Shown here one piece after another: positions 10,485 to 21,187 of a DNA stretch of 64,000 bases (within the stretch, counting starts at the first letter, position 1; every line of letters starts with the position of its first letter). A program made the position numbers and the translations under genes. A model generated the notes under the pieces. That model ran no database searches. It was not told the origin of the DNA and was given only the letters and a program-made list of their open reading frames with translations. Source of the stretch: Membranipora membranacea (lineage: Eukaryota > Bryozoa > Gymnolaemata > Cheilostomatida > Membraniporidae); contig OU612068.1 of assembly GCA_914767715.1 (NCBI GenBank), forward strand, positions 21,266,001 through 21,330,000, written 5' to 3'.

Positions 10485-12238
10485 CTATTTGGTCTTCATA
10501 GCGGCCTGTTCATACCAGTTCTGCAGATGGTGTTGTACTACCACGGCCTGAACGTAGGAATTCTCTGCGCAGAAAGAGCTGTGTTTATACTGCCAATTAA
10601 ATAAGATAAATTTGAACGCAAGAAGAACAAAGCACCGAAGGATCGAAGCGTTCAATGATATCTTATAGTATTAATCAAAACTGGTGGTTGGAGTAGTCGG
10701 CCTTCATTGAGCTGTTAATGCAGCCATATGCTTTGAGTAAAATCCAAGTTATTCATAAAACCCATAAATTACCTGTGTTTGAAGATCTTTTTAACCATCT
10801 GTAGCCACTGTTACATTCATCTTGTACAACGCTTGGTATGAAACTAGTGTCGGCTATTTCTCCCTCCAAAACATCAAAGAGCTCCTCCTCTCCCTTCAAG
10901 GTGACATCGTCGTTCTCTGTGAGAAAACTTTCAAGCTTTCTCCCGCTCTCTGCTTTGGTGGGAATTGGCAGCAAAAAGCATTGTTCTGACTCACTGACTT
11001 TCTTATATAAGATTCCCTGTAAACATGTATTTAATGTGTGACAGTGTTGGACAAGAAATATACAAAATGTTACTAACAGACTCTTGATCAATTCGCAGGA
11101 AACAACAGGTGGCATATATAAGGCGCATATCTAGTACTTGGGTCTTTAAATAGCCTGGGGTCAAAGTTAAGTGTGATTCTTTAATACAGTGCCACTGATG
11201 TGTATGAAGCTGTCCCACAGTGACAAATATCATAAGCGTCCAACATTTTTACGGCACCAACAATTTGGGTTCTGCATTATATATCCGATTAAAAGTTTGT
11301 TATTCGTGTATCTTTGTAAAAGATTGAGGTTATGTTTTGGAACATCAAAATGAAAATTCTTCGAAGTTGGATCAGTTTAATTATTATGTCTTTCGTGTTT
11401 ATGTAAGTAACAAGTTTTATCTACCAATATTGGAACGGAAGGAGAATTTATTTTGTTGTCAATAAATTATCTAATTCAACAGATTAAAAAAATTTCGGAC
11501 TAACATAATTTTTTATCTGTAAACCTTACAAATCTTGAAAAAAAGGTTTGTAGTCTTAAAATATTTTGGCTCTGGGTCAACGGTAATATAAGGAGAGGTT
11601 TTCAATTCTAGGTCCTAATGTGTTTTCTGTACTCACCTTGTTGTAGTCTTGGGCTTGAAATGAGCCATCATCCTCCTTGTAAATCACAACATTGTCTTCT
11701 TTATAAAAGGAGATCTCTTCAGACTTTTCTTTGACACTCTATTAAACATGTAACATAAATTTTCGTGTTGACAACCTACTGGTAAAATCAATCATTTATC
11801 CTATTGCACCATTTGTTTCCATGACTCTGTTTTGGCATAAGCTATCTCTGCAGCCCTGCAGGGTGCTCTGCAATCAAGAGTGTCAACTCAGAACACTAAA
11901 ATAATATGACTCTCATAATATAAATGAATTTACTATTATAAATAGACGATGAGATTTTCGATATTACAGCCCTGTTGTAATGAAAAAACTGCTGCTCATC
12001 TTAATATTTGATAACATCGAAGACAGCCTACACCGCCTTCCATGGATTGTAGAGTTCCGTGTCTCACAAACTCTGGTGTGGTGCTCTTCGATTGGCTGAC
12101 AGTATTTTGCTGCCACACAGATAAGTATATAACTTCTGACACTGTTATAGTAAGCAGCAAAGTTAACACTAGAGTAGTGAACCCCAGTATACGGGAGGAT
12201 GGGCCTCCGCTGCTACCAGTCTTCTTAGTCTCAATATC
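10485..12238 (-). CDS. BRICHOS-domain type II membrane protein (5' exon missing)
   Basis: Four minus-strand exons join with matching phases: 12238-12068, 11738-11637, 11016-10773 and 10564-10485 (stop TAG at 10487-10485). The introns have AG acceptors and GTGAGA, GTGAGT and GTAATT donors. The ~199 residues start with a basic, Gly/Ser-rich cytosolic piece, then a single membrane span (ILGFTTLVLTLLLTITVSEV), then a lumenal stem. The BRICHOS core follows: an Asp in the QDYNKGILYKK strand, the first Cys in EQCFLLPIP, and the second Cys in a FIPSVVQDEC...WLK segment, which resembles the end of the chondromodulin/tenomodulin BRICHOS (F..S.V...C......WLK). One Asp and two Cys are the only strictly conserved residues of that fold. 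BRICHOS domains act as intramolecular chaperones in secretory-pathway proproteins. A short C-terminal peptide follows the domain. The start codon exon upstream of 12238 (phase 0) was not found. Confidence 0.7.
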
Positions 12239-15200
12239 CTGTCGAAATGTAAGGATCTAATGCGTAACACAGAATCGCAGAACGCATAGAAATACATAAA
12301 GTTAGTGAATATACTCATGTTAAATTTAATTTATAAGTGGACAGTAAAACAATGTTGCTACCATAAACTTACAACTTTATGGTTGCTACCTATTCAACAT
12401 CCAGTACGCCAAACTTACCATTGCAGTACTGCTGTTTCACCTTTTGATATTATGATGGTTCTTCTCCCCTTCTCTTGCAAGTGAATACCTCACCTAAATT
12501 GAATGTCTCTTTTATACCAAAAAATATATCATAGTTACCTAAATCTCATCTTGAGATTAAAGCTGTATCATCATTAAAATTTATCCAATACCATAATCCG
12601 TTAAACTTTGACAGCTGAAACCAGGATCGAGGAAACTACCTAAACCTCTAGTAAACAATATTTTGTCAAGTCACATCCAAAATATTTTCATCACAATAAC
12701 ACATAATAAGTATAATTCAAATTGTAGGTTGGGCAGGAGTGGCAAACCTTACCCTCCCTATTTTATCTAGACCAAACTCCGAAGCTACATTGTACTCAAT
12801 AAGGAACAAGACAATCTTCCAGTTGTACCACCAACCAAAACCACCTTCATGGGCTTATCTTAAAATAGAAATATCATTGTAAATTATTTAGCATAAATCT
12901 TGCTAAATCATCACTGACATCTTACCAAACACAAAAATAACGGCACCTGAAAAAATGCCTTGTCACATCATTGGAATACTTGGGTTGTTTGAGTTTTGAG
13001 TTTTAAAAGCCCAATTTAGGGGATATATCACTAAAACCGTGCCCAATCTTGAACAACATGCGAAAGAAATTGTAAGTTATCAAGTGAATCCCAGCTTTAG
13101 ATGCTGTTTGGTAGACAGGGACTGAACGACCATATCTTTCATACGGGTCATCATTTCTTTTCAATTACATCTCTTTTGTAAGAATTGAGAGTCATTGTTA
13201 CATTATTGTTTAGAAGCTGTAAGAAGGCGCAGGTTATACCATACATATTATGATCACCAAAAATCATCATGATTTATAACATTCAGATGATACACAACTA
13301 TCAAAAAGCCCAGTCTAATGCCTGTAAAATGAATAGCGGTGCTAAACAAGAGTGAGAGTCATTCACAGCTATATTTGAACTCCTCCCCCCCCCCCCCCCC
13401 CCCCTACTCTCACATCTTCAAAAATGGCGGTCAACAGACATATTGACACTGCAAAAATCAGTCTTCTTTAGTTTTAAATCAACGCTATATATTTTTATGA
13501 TTTAATTAAATAATAGATCTTTAATAAGTCTTATTGTACTGGTATGAAATACCATCTGCTGGATTTACACTGATCGTTAGGTTGTCAACAGAGCACGTGA
13601 AGTTAAAGTTGTTGGTTTTATATTCTTCAAAGAACTCGTGACCTACATAAATCACAATAATTATGAAATGGTGTTAACATGGTGCGAGATAAAAAAGACA
13701 TCATATTTAAAAGTTTTGCCAGAGATAATTAAAATTTACAATTCAAATTACAATAGTAGATTGTTCAATTATTTAAGTTGCCCATGCGGTGACGTCAATC
13801 GCAGTTCCAGACCAACAATAAAATAGAGAAAACATTTTACACACGCTTACAATTAATGAGCCGATCAGATGTTTAGATAACTGAAAATCCAAGCATTAAC
13901 AAGCTTGGTGAGTGACGAGGAATGAGATGATGTCAGCCAACCTGAGAAAAAATACATTGCTATATATAATACATTATATTGCTGCTACAAATTTAATTTT
14001 CACCAATTGTCATATAAATGATGTAATGATCACAAATGTCTTTAAAGCTCAATTTTATAGAAACTCAAGCAAGACATTATTCATTGAAATATAGTTAACA
14101 TGACAAAATTAATACGTATATGCACTTACATGACTCCATAAGATGGTTTGACTGGAAGTCAAGTTTATCCTTGAGAAAAGTTTATACTTAGATGAAAAGC
14201 TGCCACAGAGATTGTAATAGTGGCCTTATTGGGATGGCTGTATCCTCAACACTTACATAAAAATTATCATTGTGATGAGTCGTGCTCAACACAGAGCAAA
14301 AGAAAAGCTGTGGTGCATTTCAGCTTGTTAAAGCTATCTATACTTGATGATAGGTTAGGATGGTAAATCTAAATTTGTCTTATTTTACATGGTTATACTC
14401 ATTGCATCAATATCTAATAACTGTAAAAAACCCTGGCATTAAACGTCATAAAACATTCATTACCTGATGCCCCTTTATTCTAAATTTTCGTGTGCCTGTC
14501 ACTCCACGTGCCAACTTGGTTTTACCCAATCTAGTATCATGGTTGGTATCTGTATTCTGGAGGAGAAGGGAAAGCTTTGCCTCTTACCCCCCCCCCCCCC
14601 CTCCCCCCACCTCCACCCTTACCATCTCAACACCGAACTGAGATACTATTATTAATGTTGATTTTTTTCATGCATTTATTTTGGTGGTGACATAGTAAAT
14701 CATTCGCATTCGGGGTCGAAAGTACGCTTTGCCGATCAAATAATCAGGAGTTGTTATGATATCGCCCTGGTATATCCTCAATACTTTTGACACTGCAAAG
14801 ATTCTACCATGATATTCATCACTTTGTTCAGCTATGCGCGGAGACTGGTTTAGGTGGTACTAGTGTTGAAATAGGTTTGGTATACTATTGAGTTCATTTA
14901 TGCAGCTGGTGAGTGTATTCAGATAATGGGAAGGGGTAAGTCTCACTTGTTATGGATTATATTGTTATGAATATAGATTTCGGTTGTGACTTAGCAAAAT
15001 GTTGTTCACTAGGTGTTAAGGGTAGCTTCCTGCACTCTGGTTTCAACTGTCAACTTAAACTAAATGCAATAGATTATAGAGCAGATTTTGGTGATGACAT
15101 AGCAATAATCTTGTGTCAAACTTACAGGAAACCATGATATCATTTTTTCCCGATATATTAGATTTCCATTTTGAAGAGAAGGACGATTTTTATGCCAGAA

Positions 15201-15263
15201 AGTAAAACCAAATTTATGCACTTGAGTGTTTAGCAGACTGTGCTATTTGTAGGAGGCTGAAAC
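12239..15263. other. Non-coding stretch with poly-C tracts
   Basis: It may contain the missing first exon of the BRICHOS gene, but I could not identify it. Homopolymer C tracts occur at 13385-13404 (20 C) and 14587-14601 (15 C). Open frames here have no domain or conservation support. Confidence 0.4.
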
Positions 15264-15443
15264 GTATGTATGTATGTATGTATGTATGTATGTATGTATG
15301 TATGTATGTATGTATGTATGTCTGTATGTATGTATGTATGTATGTATGTATGTATGTATGTATGTATGTATGTATGTATGTATGTACGTACGTATGTACG
15401 TACGTACGTACGTACGTACGTACGTATGTATGTATGTATGTAT
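15264..15443. repeat. TATG microsatellite with a CpG-containing TACG core
   Basis: About 180 bp of (GTAT)n, with one GTCT variant near 15320 and a block of (GTAC)n from ~15384 to 15425 followed by GTAT again. The open frames in it are artefacts of the 4-bp repeat (12 bp per four codons). Confidence 0.95.
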
Positions 15444-17101
15444 TGTATTGTCTCTAAAAATATTCTCTAAAATTATGCTCAGTTTGATTGTAATGTAAAA
15501 ATATATGGATATAAAACGATATATGGAATAAAATTGTATATAAAAATTTCACTTCAAATCTATTTATGAAAAACTGTGTTTAAATGCCTGACGGAGTGGG
15601 CCCTAAAACAGTTAGAGCGTAGCTGAGTTCGTTGTTTTATTGCCTGAAACCGGCCTGATGGCACTGGATCAGAATGGTTGCAAGCAACCATTCTCAGGCT
15701 TTTGGTTTTCAGTTTATGTGCATATAGGTCTTGTGTATTAGTGAAAAATTGGCCGCCTGCTAGGTATTCTGCAGTACTGATAGATGTTTTAGTTTCCGAT
15801 GAGAGTATGATTTGAGATGTTTAAAGACTACCACTAGATTATAACTGATAACACAAGCAGAACAGACACCCCTCTTTTATTCATTATTGCTCATGTTTAT
15901 TTTGTATTGAGTTACCTGTCTAGGAAGGGGGCGAGTCGTTTATCTGCTCAAATTTTGCTTCGAAGTTTTGTAAGTTTGTTATATTGGGCCTCTCGTCTTC
16001 TTTGCAGAACTTAATTAGTTTAATCAAAGAGTATTTCAATCAGTTAAAACATTACCGCAATTTATTGAAAAATTTCCATAATAACTTGGAATAAGTAAAG
16101 AACAATTCAATTAGTTAAAACAATACAATCACCTGACAGTGGCATCAATCATGCAAAGCCATTGCTAAATCAACATCACTGCAAGCTAAATAATACTTTG
16201 AAGGGTAACTTTGTGTTTACTGTTCCAGCCAGCTATAAAAGCCTCCGTTTCGAAAAATTACTATAATTCACTTACATGATGATCATCATTTTATAAATCT
16301 ATCGGCGTCATTGAAGTTTCAGATTTATCTCACCTAATTCCAAATTGTTTACACACTGTTTGGAATAAATTCTAGATTATAATACTGAAAGCCTTGCAAG
16401 ATTCTGGACATATGTAAATGGCCATGGAGATTCCAAATCAGACAAAAATTATGCTCAGAACACATTCCTTGTCTATCAATCTTTAATTGAGAGGTTGTGA
16501 CATAAAAAGTCATATCCTTTGCTGAGTAATGAACTAAAGCTGTGATCAAAATTATTTTGATATTTATACTATGGTCATCAATGAAAGTTTTGAGCATTCA
16601 GGATCCCATAATGCAAATCAAAAAGTGGCTAATGTCAAATAAAACTTGACTTGATTTATGAAGGGAAACCCAAATATTTAATGCTAGGAAACTAAGACCA
16701 CTGACAATGAGCCACTGGGTCACAAAGCGATATTAAATTCTGTAAATTTTGATTTGCAACCTGTCGTGATCAAATCATTTTTTTTGTTAGACTGCAAACA
16801 ATTTAAAACAACAAGCTCAAAACCTGATCGAAGGTGCTCGAGCACTGCGGATTGATATGTGATAAAAACACCATTGCTATTTCGTAAAATCACCACCTTT
16901 TATTCTTATCTCAATTGTGCTAAATTTTGATAAGCATCCCATATATGACAGCTGTAACGAATTCTAGGTTAATAATTGTTTTCATGATCCACGACATTTG
17001 TGACATTGGTGGGTTTGAGCCTTTGCAACGTTCAAAATGTTGTGACGTTAGTCTTATTGCAATGGATTCAAGTTTTGTTTACATAGAAAAGTTTTGTGAA
17101 A
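15444..17101. other. Non-coding AT-rich stretch
   Basis: No supported gene or RNA. Short open frames on both strands lack domain or splice evidence. Confidence 0.4.
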
Positions 17102-17320
17102 CTAACAATAACAATTTGAGTCAGTCAACCTAATTTCTGACGCATTTCTGTTTTCTCGTCCCAGTCCACCACACGAGAAAACACACTCAAGTCCAGTACA
17201 ACACTCATGTTTCATCAAATAAAGATCTTTATCTGCCGAACATCGACCCATCATAAACATCATCTCACTCGGACAAGTACCAAACTGGAGGGATTCACAG
17301 TCCTTGAGGTCCGGTACCAT
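17102..17320 (-). CDS. Possible WAP-like cysteine-rich exon
   Basis: A 72-codon minus-strand frame with regularly spaced cysteines: FGTCP, GRCSADKD, HECCTGLEC and VFSC. This resembles a WAP four-disulfide core (G.CP ... C..D..C ... CC...C...C), in which the CC pair and the two following Cys fit well; the second and fourth Cys of the canonical eight are absent. WAP modules are secreted protease inhibitors or matrix proteins. No signal peptide is visible, and the flanking splice sites are weak (possible donor after GAAATTAG at the 3' side). It may be a decayed exon or a chance frame. Confidence 0.3.
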   Translation of the reverse strand: MVPDLKDCESLQFGTCPSEMMFMMGRCSADKDLYLMKHECCTGLECVFSCGGLGRENRNASEIRLTDSNCYC

Positions 17321-17497
17321 GTCATTATTACCTTTTTCAAAATGTTGACTTCATGCTGCTGTCAAAAAGCTACACGATTATAATAATATACGATAAGGTT
17401 TTAGTAAGGCCAGCTGTAGCTTAGTTTTCAATGAATTTGATTTCAAGTCTAGTGCTGATGATCGAAAGTATATATGTGCAAATCAATCATCAATTCA

Positions 17498-18672
17498 ATA
17501 TTATTTGATACTATTTGATTTTATTTAATGCTGTTTGATTCTAATTGATTATATTTTATACTATTGATTGATTGATTTGTGTTTTTACATGATATTATGG
17601 CGAGGATGATAAAGAAATGTATGTATGCGACTACTCTCGGTGTAACTCAGTTGTACATAAAGTAATTCAAAAAACTGCACTGCCATTTAGTGGTAAGGAA
17701 GCGTCTTTGATACGTATTGATACTATTTGATTCCAATACTTTTTGATACTATTTGATTCAATTAAATACTATTTGATAATATTTGATTACATTTTATAAT
17801 ACCAATTGATTCTATTTAATACTAATTGATAATATTTGATCATATTTAATACTATTAAATTATTATATTTAATACTCATTGATAATATTTGATTAAATTT
17901 AATATTATTTGATTCTATTTAATACTAATTGATAACATTTTAATTATATTTAATACTATTAGATTCTATTTAATACTAATTGATAATATTTGATTATATT
18001 TAATACTATTTGATTCTATTTAATACTAATTGATAATATTTGATTATATTTAATACTATTTGATTTTATTTAGTACTATTTGATAATTTTTGATACCATT
18101 TGATACTATTTGATTCCAATACTTTTTGATACTATTTGATTCTATTAAATACTGATTGATAATATTTGATTATATTTAATACTATTTGATTCTATTTAAT
18201 ACTTTTGATAATATTTGATTACATTTTATAATACCAATTGATTCTATTTAATACCAATTGATAATATTTGATCATATTTAATACTATTAAATTATTATAT
18301 TTAATACTTATTGATAATATTTGATTATATTTAATATTATTTGATTCTATTTAATACTAATTGATAACATTTTAATTATATTTACTACTATTTGATTCTA
18401 TTTAATACTAATTGATAATATTTGATTATATTTAATACTATTGATTCTATTTAATACTAATTGATAATATTTGATTATATTTAATACTATTTGATTTTGT
18501 TTAGTACTATTTGATAATTTTTGATACCATTTGATACTATTTGATTCCAATACTTTTTGATACTATTTGATTCTATTAAATACTATTTGATAATATTTGA
18601 TTATATTTAATACTATTTAATACTATTTGATATTATTTGATTATATTTAATACTATTTGATTCTATTTGATA
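17498..18672. repeat. AT-rich minisatellite with ~400-bp higher-order repeat
   Basis: Built from TTTGATTATATTTAATACTA and TTTGATTCTATTTAATACTA type units in alternating order. A leading block is at 17498-17580; the main array runs from ~17708 to 18672. The marker GATTCCAATACTTTTTGATA recurs at about 17731, 18116 and 18543, giving higher-order periods of ~385 and ~427 bp. Confidence 0.9.
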
Positions 18673-18906
18673 TTTGCTTGTAGATTGCCACTATCATCAC
18701 TCTCGCCTGTTATGTGATGAGTTCTCGTTCAGCCTTTGATAATTAATCACCCCCATACAATGTAATTCTAAGTATGTATACTACCTGCTTCGGTTTACCG
18801 CAAACCACCATAATTTAGAGATTAGCGAACATGAAAGGTTTCATAAAGCCATCGAGCCATTAAGTATGCTAAATGGGTATTTTAGGCTTAGGAAATAATC
18901 AGCCAA

Positions 18907-19035
18907 TTTGTGATAGTATAGTGGTGAGTATCCCCCGCCTGTTAAATCTGACTGAGTCTGAGCAGCAAAACAGGATATCCTGTCTAGTAGTTGAGCAGAT
19001 CGTGGGAGACTGGGGTGCGATTCCCTATCACGGAG
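18907..19035 (+). pseudogene. tRNA-Asp pseudogene with intron (copy 1)
   Basis: Same organisation as the copy at 20069-20196, including the A box (TAGTGGTGAGTA) and a ~56-nt insertion after the anticodon. It is damaged: an extra C in the anticodon stem, anticodon GTT instead of GTC, GTGGG instead of GCGGG in the stem, and a broken T arm (GGGGTGCGATTCCCTATC). The palindrome CAGGATATCCTG of the intron is intact (18971-18982). The flank AGCCAAT upstream and GGAGAGCT downstream match the other copy, showing tandem duplication. Confidence 0.8.
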
Positions 19036-19345
19036 AGCTTGTTTTTATAAAGTTTCTTTTCATTTGCTAATTTTATGATACAAACAAGCAAATAATAATT
19101 TTTCAAGGTTAGTTGCAATCACCCTTCCAGTTATGAACTCCTGGCACTGCTTGCTATTCCATCCCAAACCAAATCACAAAACCTCTGAAATCTAAAGATC
19201 TGAATTTATCGTGCACCAGATCAAGAAGCCATTAGCAATCCAATTCAGCATTAGAATTGACCTGTAAAAATCAGATATTGCCTATACCGTTAATCGATAA
19301 TTTTATGTTCGCTAGTTGAAGAATCAACGTTCTTAAATTATCAAT

Positions 19346-19373
19346 ACCGGGGTTTGATTCCCCGTCACAGAGA
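19346..19373 (+). pseudogene. tRNA-Asp 3' fragment (copy 2)
   Basis: Only the T arm and 3' acceptor remain: ACCGGGGTTTGATTCCCCGT then CACAGAG, followed by the same AGCTAGCT flank as the intact copy. The 5' half and intron are missing. Confidence 0.7.
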
Positions 19374-19501
19374 GCTAGCTGTTGAAAAGTTAATTTCTAA
19401 ATTCAGGCAGCTTGAGCTGCAGTATGGGTTTCAAGTCTGCTACTCTGCTCTAAGTTTGGAGTTGCGGTTTGTTGTAGTTCCCTTATCACTTGCCATATAC
19501 A

Positions 19502-19573
19502 GACTCCGTGGTGCAATGGTAGCGCGTCTGACTCCAGATCAGAAGGCTGCATGTTCGAGTCACGTCACACCTT
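19502..19573 (+). pseudogene. tRNA-Trp-like relic (anticodon CCA)
   Basis: GACTCCGTGGTGCAATGGTA then GCGCGTCTGACTCCAGATCA matches tRNA-Trp with anticodon CCA, an A box and a perfect B box (GTTCGAGTC). The 3' acceptor (CACACCT) does not pair with the 5' GACTCCG, and the T stem has an A-C mismatch. It is therefore a pseudogene or tRNA-derived repeat head. Confidence 0.7.
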
Positions 19574-20068
19574 TTACCTCAGTTTGCCTTGCCATATTCA
19601 TATTATGTAAAGTTCAAAGTATATCTGTTATCAGATTGTTTAGAAGCTTTAACTCAGGTTCACAGTTTATAAGTTGACGATTAATTGCCACAACTTCGCC
19701 CTCCTTCAGAACCCAAAAGATCACAAGATCAAAAAACATTCTTGATAAAGCAGTTATCTTTTCTCTGTCTGTCAGTGGATAACTCCCCACATGTAACAAA
19801 ATAGCAACAATGATAGTGTTGTCATCATAGACCAAATAGCTCTAGTGATACAAGCTGCAAGCTTCTGGCAAAGGCTTTTTTCGCATACAAAGCTGTTGGC
19901 TTGCACATTAGAGTTACTTTCGCCTTCGCCTGCATCTTCTGTGAGTAATTAGCTTATAAGTATCATTTACCCAAAAAACATTTATAACCTAGCATTTAAC
20001 AGGGTATCATTAAGCATACTAAATGGCTGCTTAAAAAACACACTGATCACTATGATATATGCAGCCAA

Positions 20069-20196
20069 TCCATGATAGTATAGTGGTGAGTATCCCCGCC
20101 TGTCAAGTCTGATAGAAATTGAGCCGCAGAGCAGGATATCCTGTCTAGCAGTTCAGCAGATCGCGGGAGACCGGGGTTCGATTCCCCGTCACGGAG
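20069..20196 (+). tRNA. tRNA-Asp (GTC) with a 56-nt intron
   Basis: 72-nt mature tRNA in two parts: 20069-20105 and 20162-20196. The anticodon stem CCCGC/GCGGG, loop CTGTCA|C with anticodon GTC (20102-20104), T arm CGGGG-TTCGATT-CCCCG and acceptor ends fit tRNA-Asp. The intron (20106-20161) sits at the canonical 37/38 position and contains the palindrome CAGGATATCCTG (20132-20143). The acceptor stem pairs except for one A-C at position 4-69. A T-run (CTTTTGG) follows ~7 nt downstream as pol III terminator. tRNA-Asp introns are unusual in animals. Confidence 0.85.
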
Positions 20197-21116
20197 AGCT
20201 AGCTTTTGGTAAGCTTCTTTTCTTGGGACAATCTAATGACAAATGGAAATGGAAAATGCTGATATATCAGAACATCAGTCGTATTTAGTGGTTAGTAAAG
20301 TGCACTAAAGAAATGCAAATACCCGCCACAGCTAAATCCTAAGTTGTTTAATAAAGACCAAGACATAGGAATTTATTTGAAATTGTCTGATTGGGTTATG
20401 AAAATCTTTGAATATCACGGATCAGGTCCTATTTAATCGAATGAAGAAGGAATGGCTTTGTATTATGACTACTTAGTCGTTTTATTTCATGGAGTTGGGG
20501 CAATCTAAGTATAGCCACCGCATGGAAGTGTCCTTATATTCCAAAATTGTCAATTTTGTCATAAATATCTTCAAACTAACCACAGCTACACCTAACATTA
20601 TCCCCTGTTCAGCGAATCTCCTGCCGATACACATACGAGCTCCGAAACCAAATAGTATAAAGGAGAAAGGTGCAAAATCTCTCCTGGCGCATCTGAGCCA
20701 TCTCTCTGGTTTGAGCTCAAGTGGGTCATTGAAATGCTCGGCAATATGACATATGATGTCACTTCCTGTGTTCACTATCGTCTATAAAGTGTACAGTGAT
20801 AAAATATTGCTTCTTTGATGCGTATGATTGAGACTTAGACTTAGTCTCGATTCATGAGTTTTATGAGGTTTGTTCAACAAAGGAGTAGCGTCTTTTACTC
20901 CTTGGTTAAACTAAGGATATCAATTCAAAACTAACATGCCTAATGAATCGATGATGATGAAAAGCTTAAATATATTTACAAATGGATGCGCATATCAAAT
21001 CCAACTATCATTGTACTACTTCCATTTTTTAATTTCTGAAATGCAAAGTTTTACAGCCCGTCTTTGCGTATACCGTGTGGTTTTCATAGTTATAGAGGTG
21101 ACAACTCCCAAAAATT

Positions 21117-21187
21117 TGCATTGACCGGGAATTGAACCCGGGCCTCCCGCGTGGCAGGCGAGAATTCTACCACTGAACCATCAATGC
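21117..21187 (-). tRNA. tRNA-Gly (GCC)
   Basis: 71-nt minus-strand gene. Acceptor GCATTGA/TCAATGC is perfectly paired; A box TGGTTCAGTGGTA; anticodon stem CTCGC/GCGGG with loop CTGCCAC (anticodon GCC); T arm CCGGG-TTCAATT-CCCGG; discriminator A. A T5 run follows two bases downstream (terminator). It lies in the intron between the last two P450 exons, on the same strand. Confidence 0.95.

Noticed and set aside
12770-12860. Minus-strand MKVVLVGGTTGR start resembling a nucleotide-binding N-terminus
   Set aside because: The frame stops after 21 codons and no exon continues it.
15266-15498. Three overlapping plus-strand frames encoding MYVC repeats
   Set aside because: They are the three-frame translation of a 4-bp microsatellite, not genes.
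20489-20749. Plus-strand frame opposite the last P450 exon
   Set aside because: It is the antisense shadow of the heme-binding exon.
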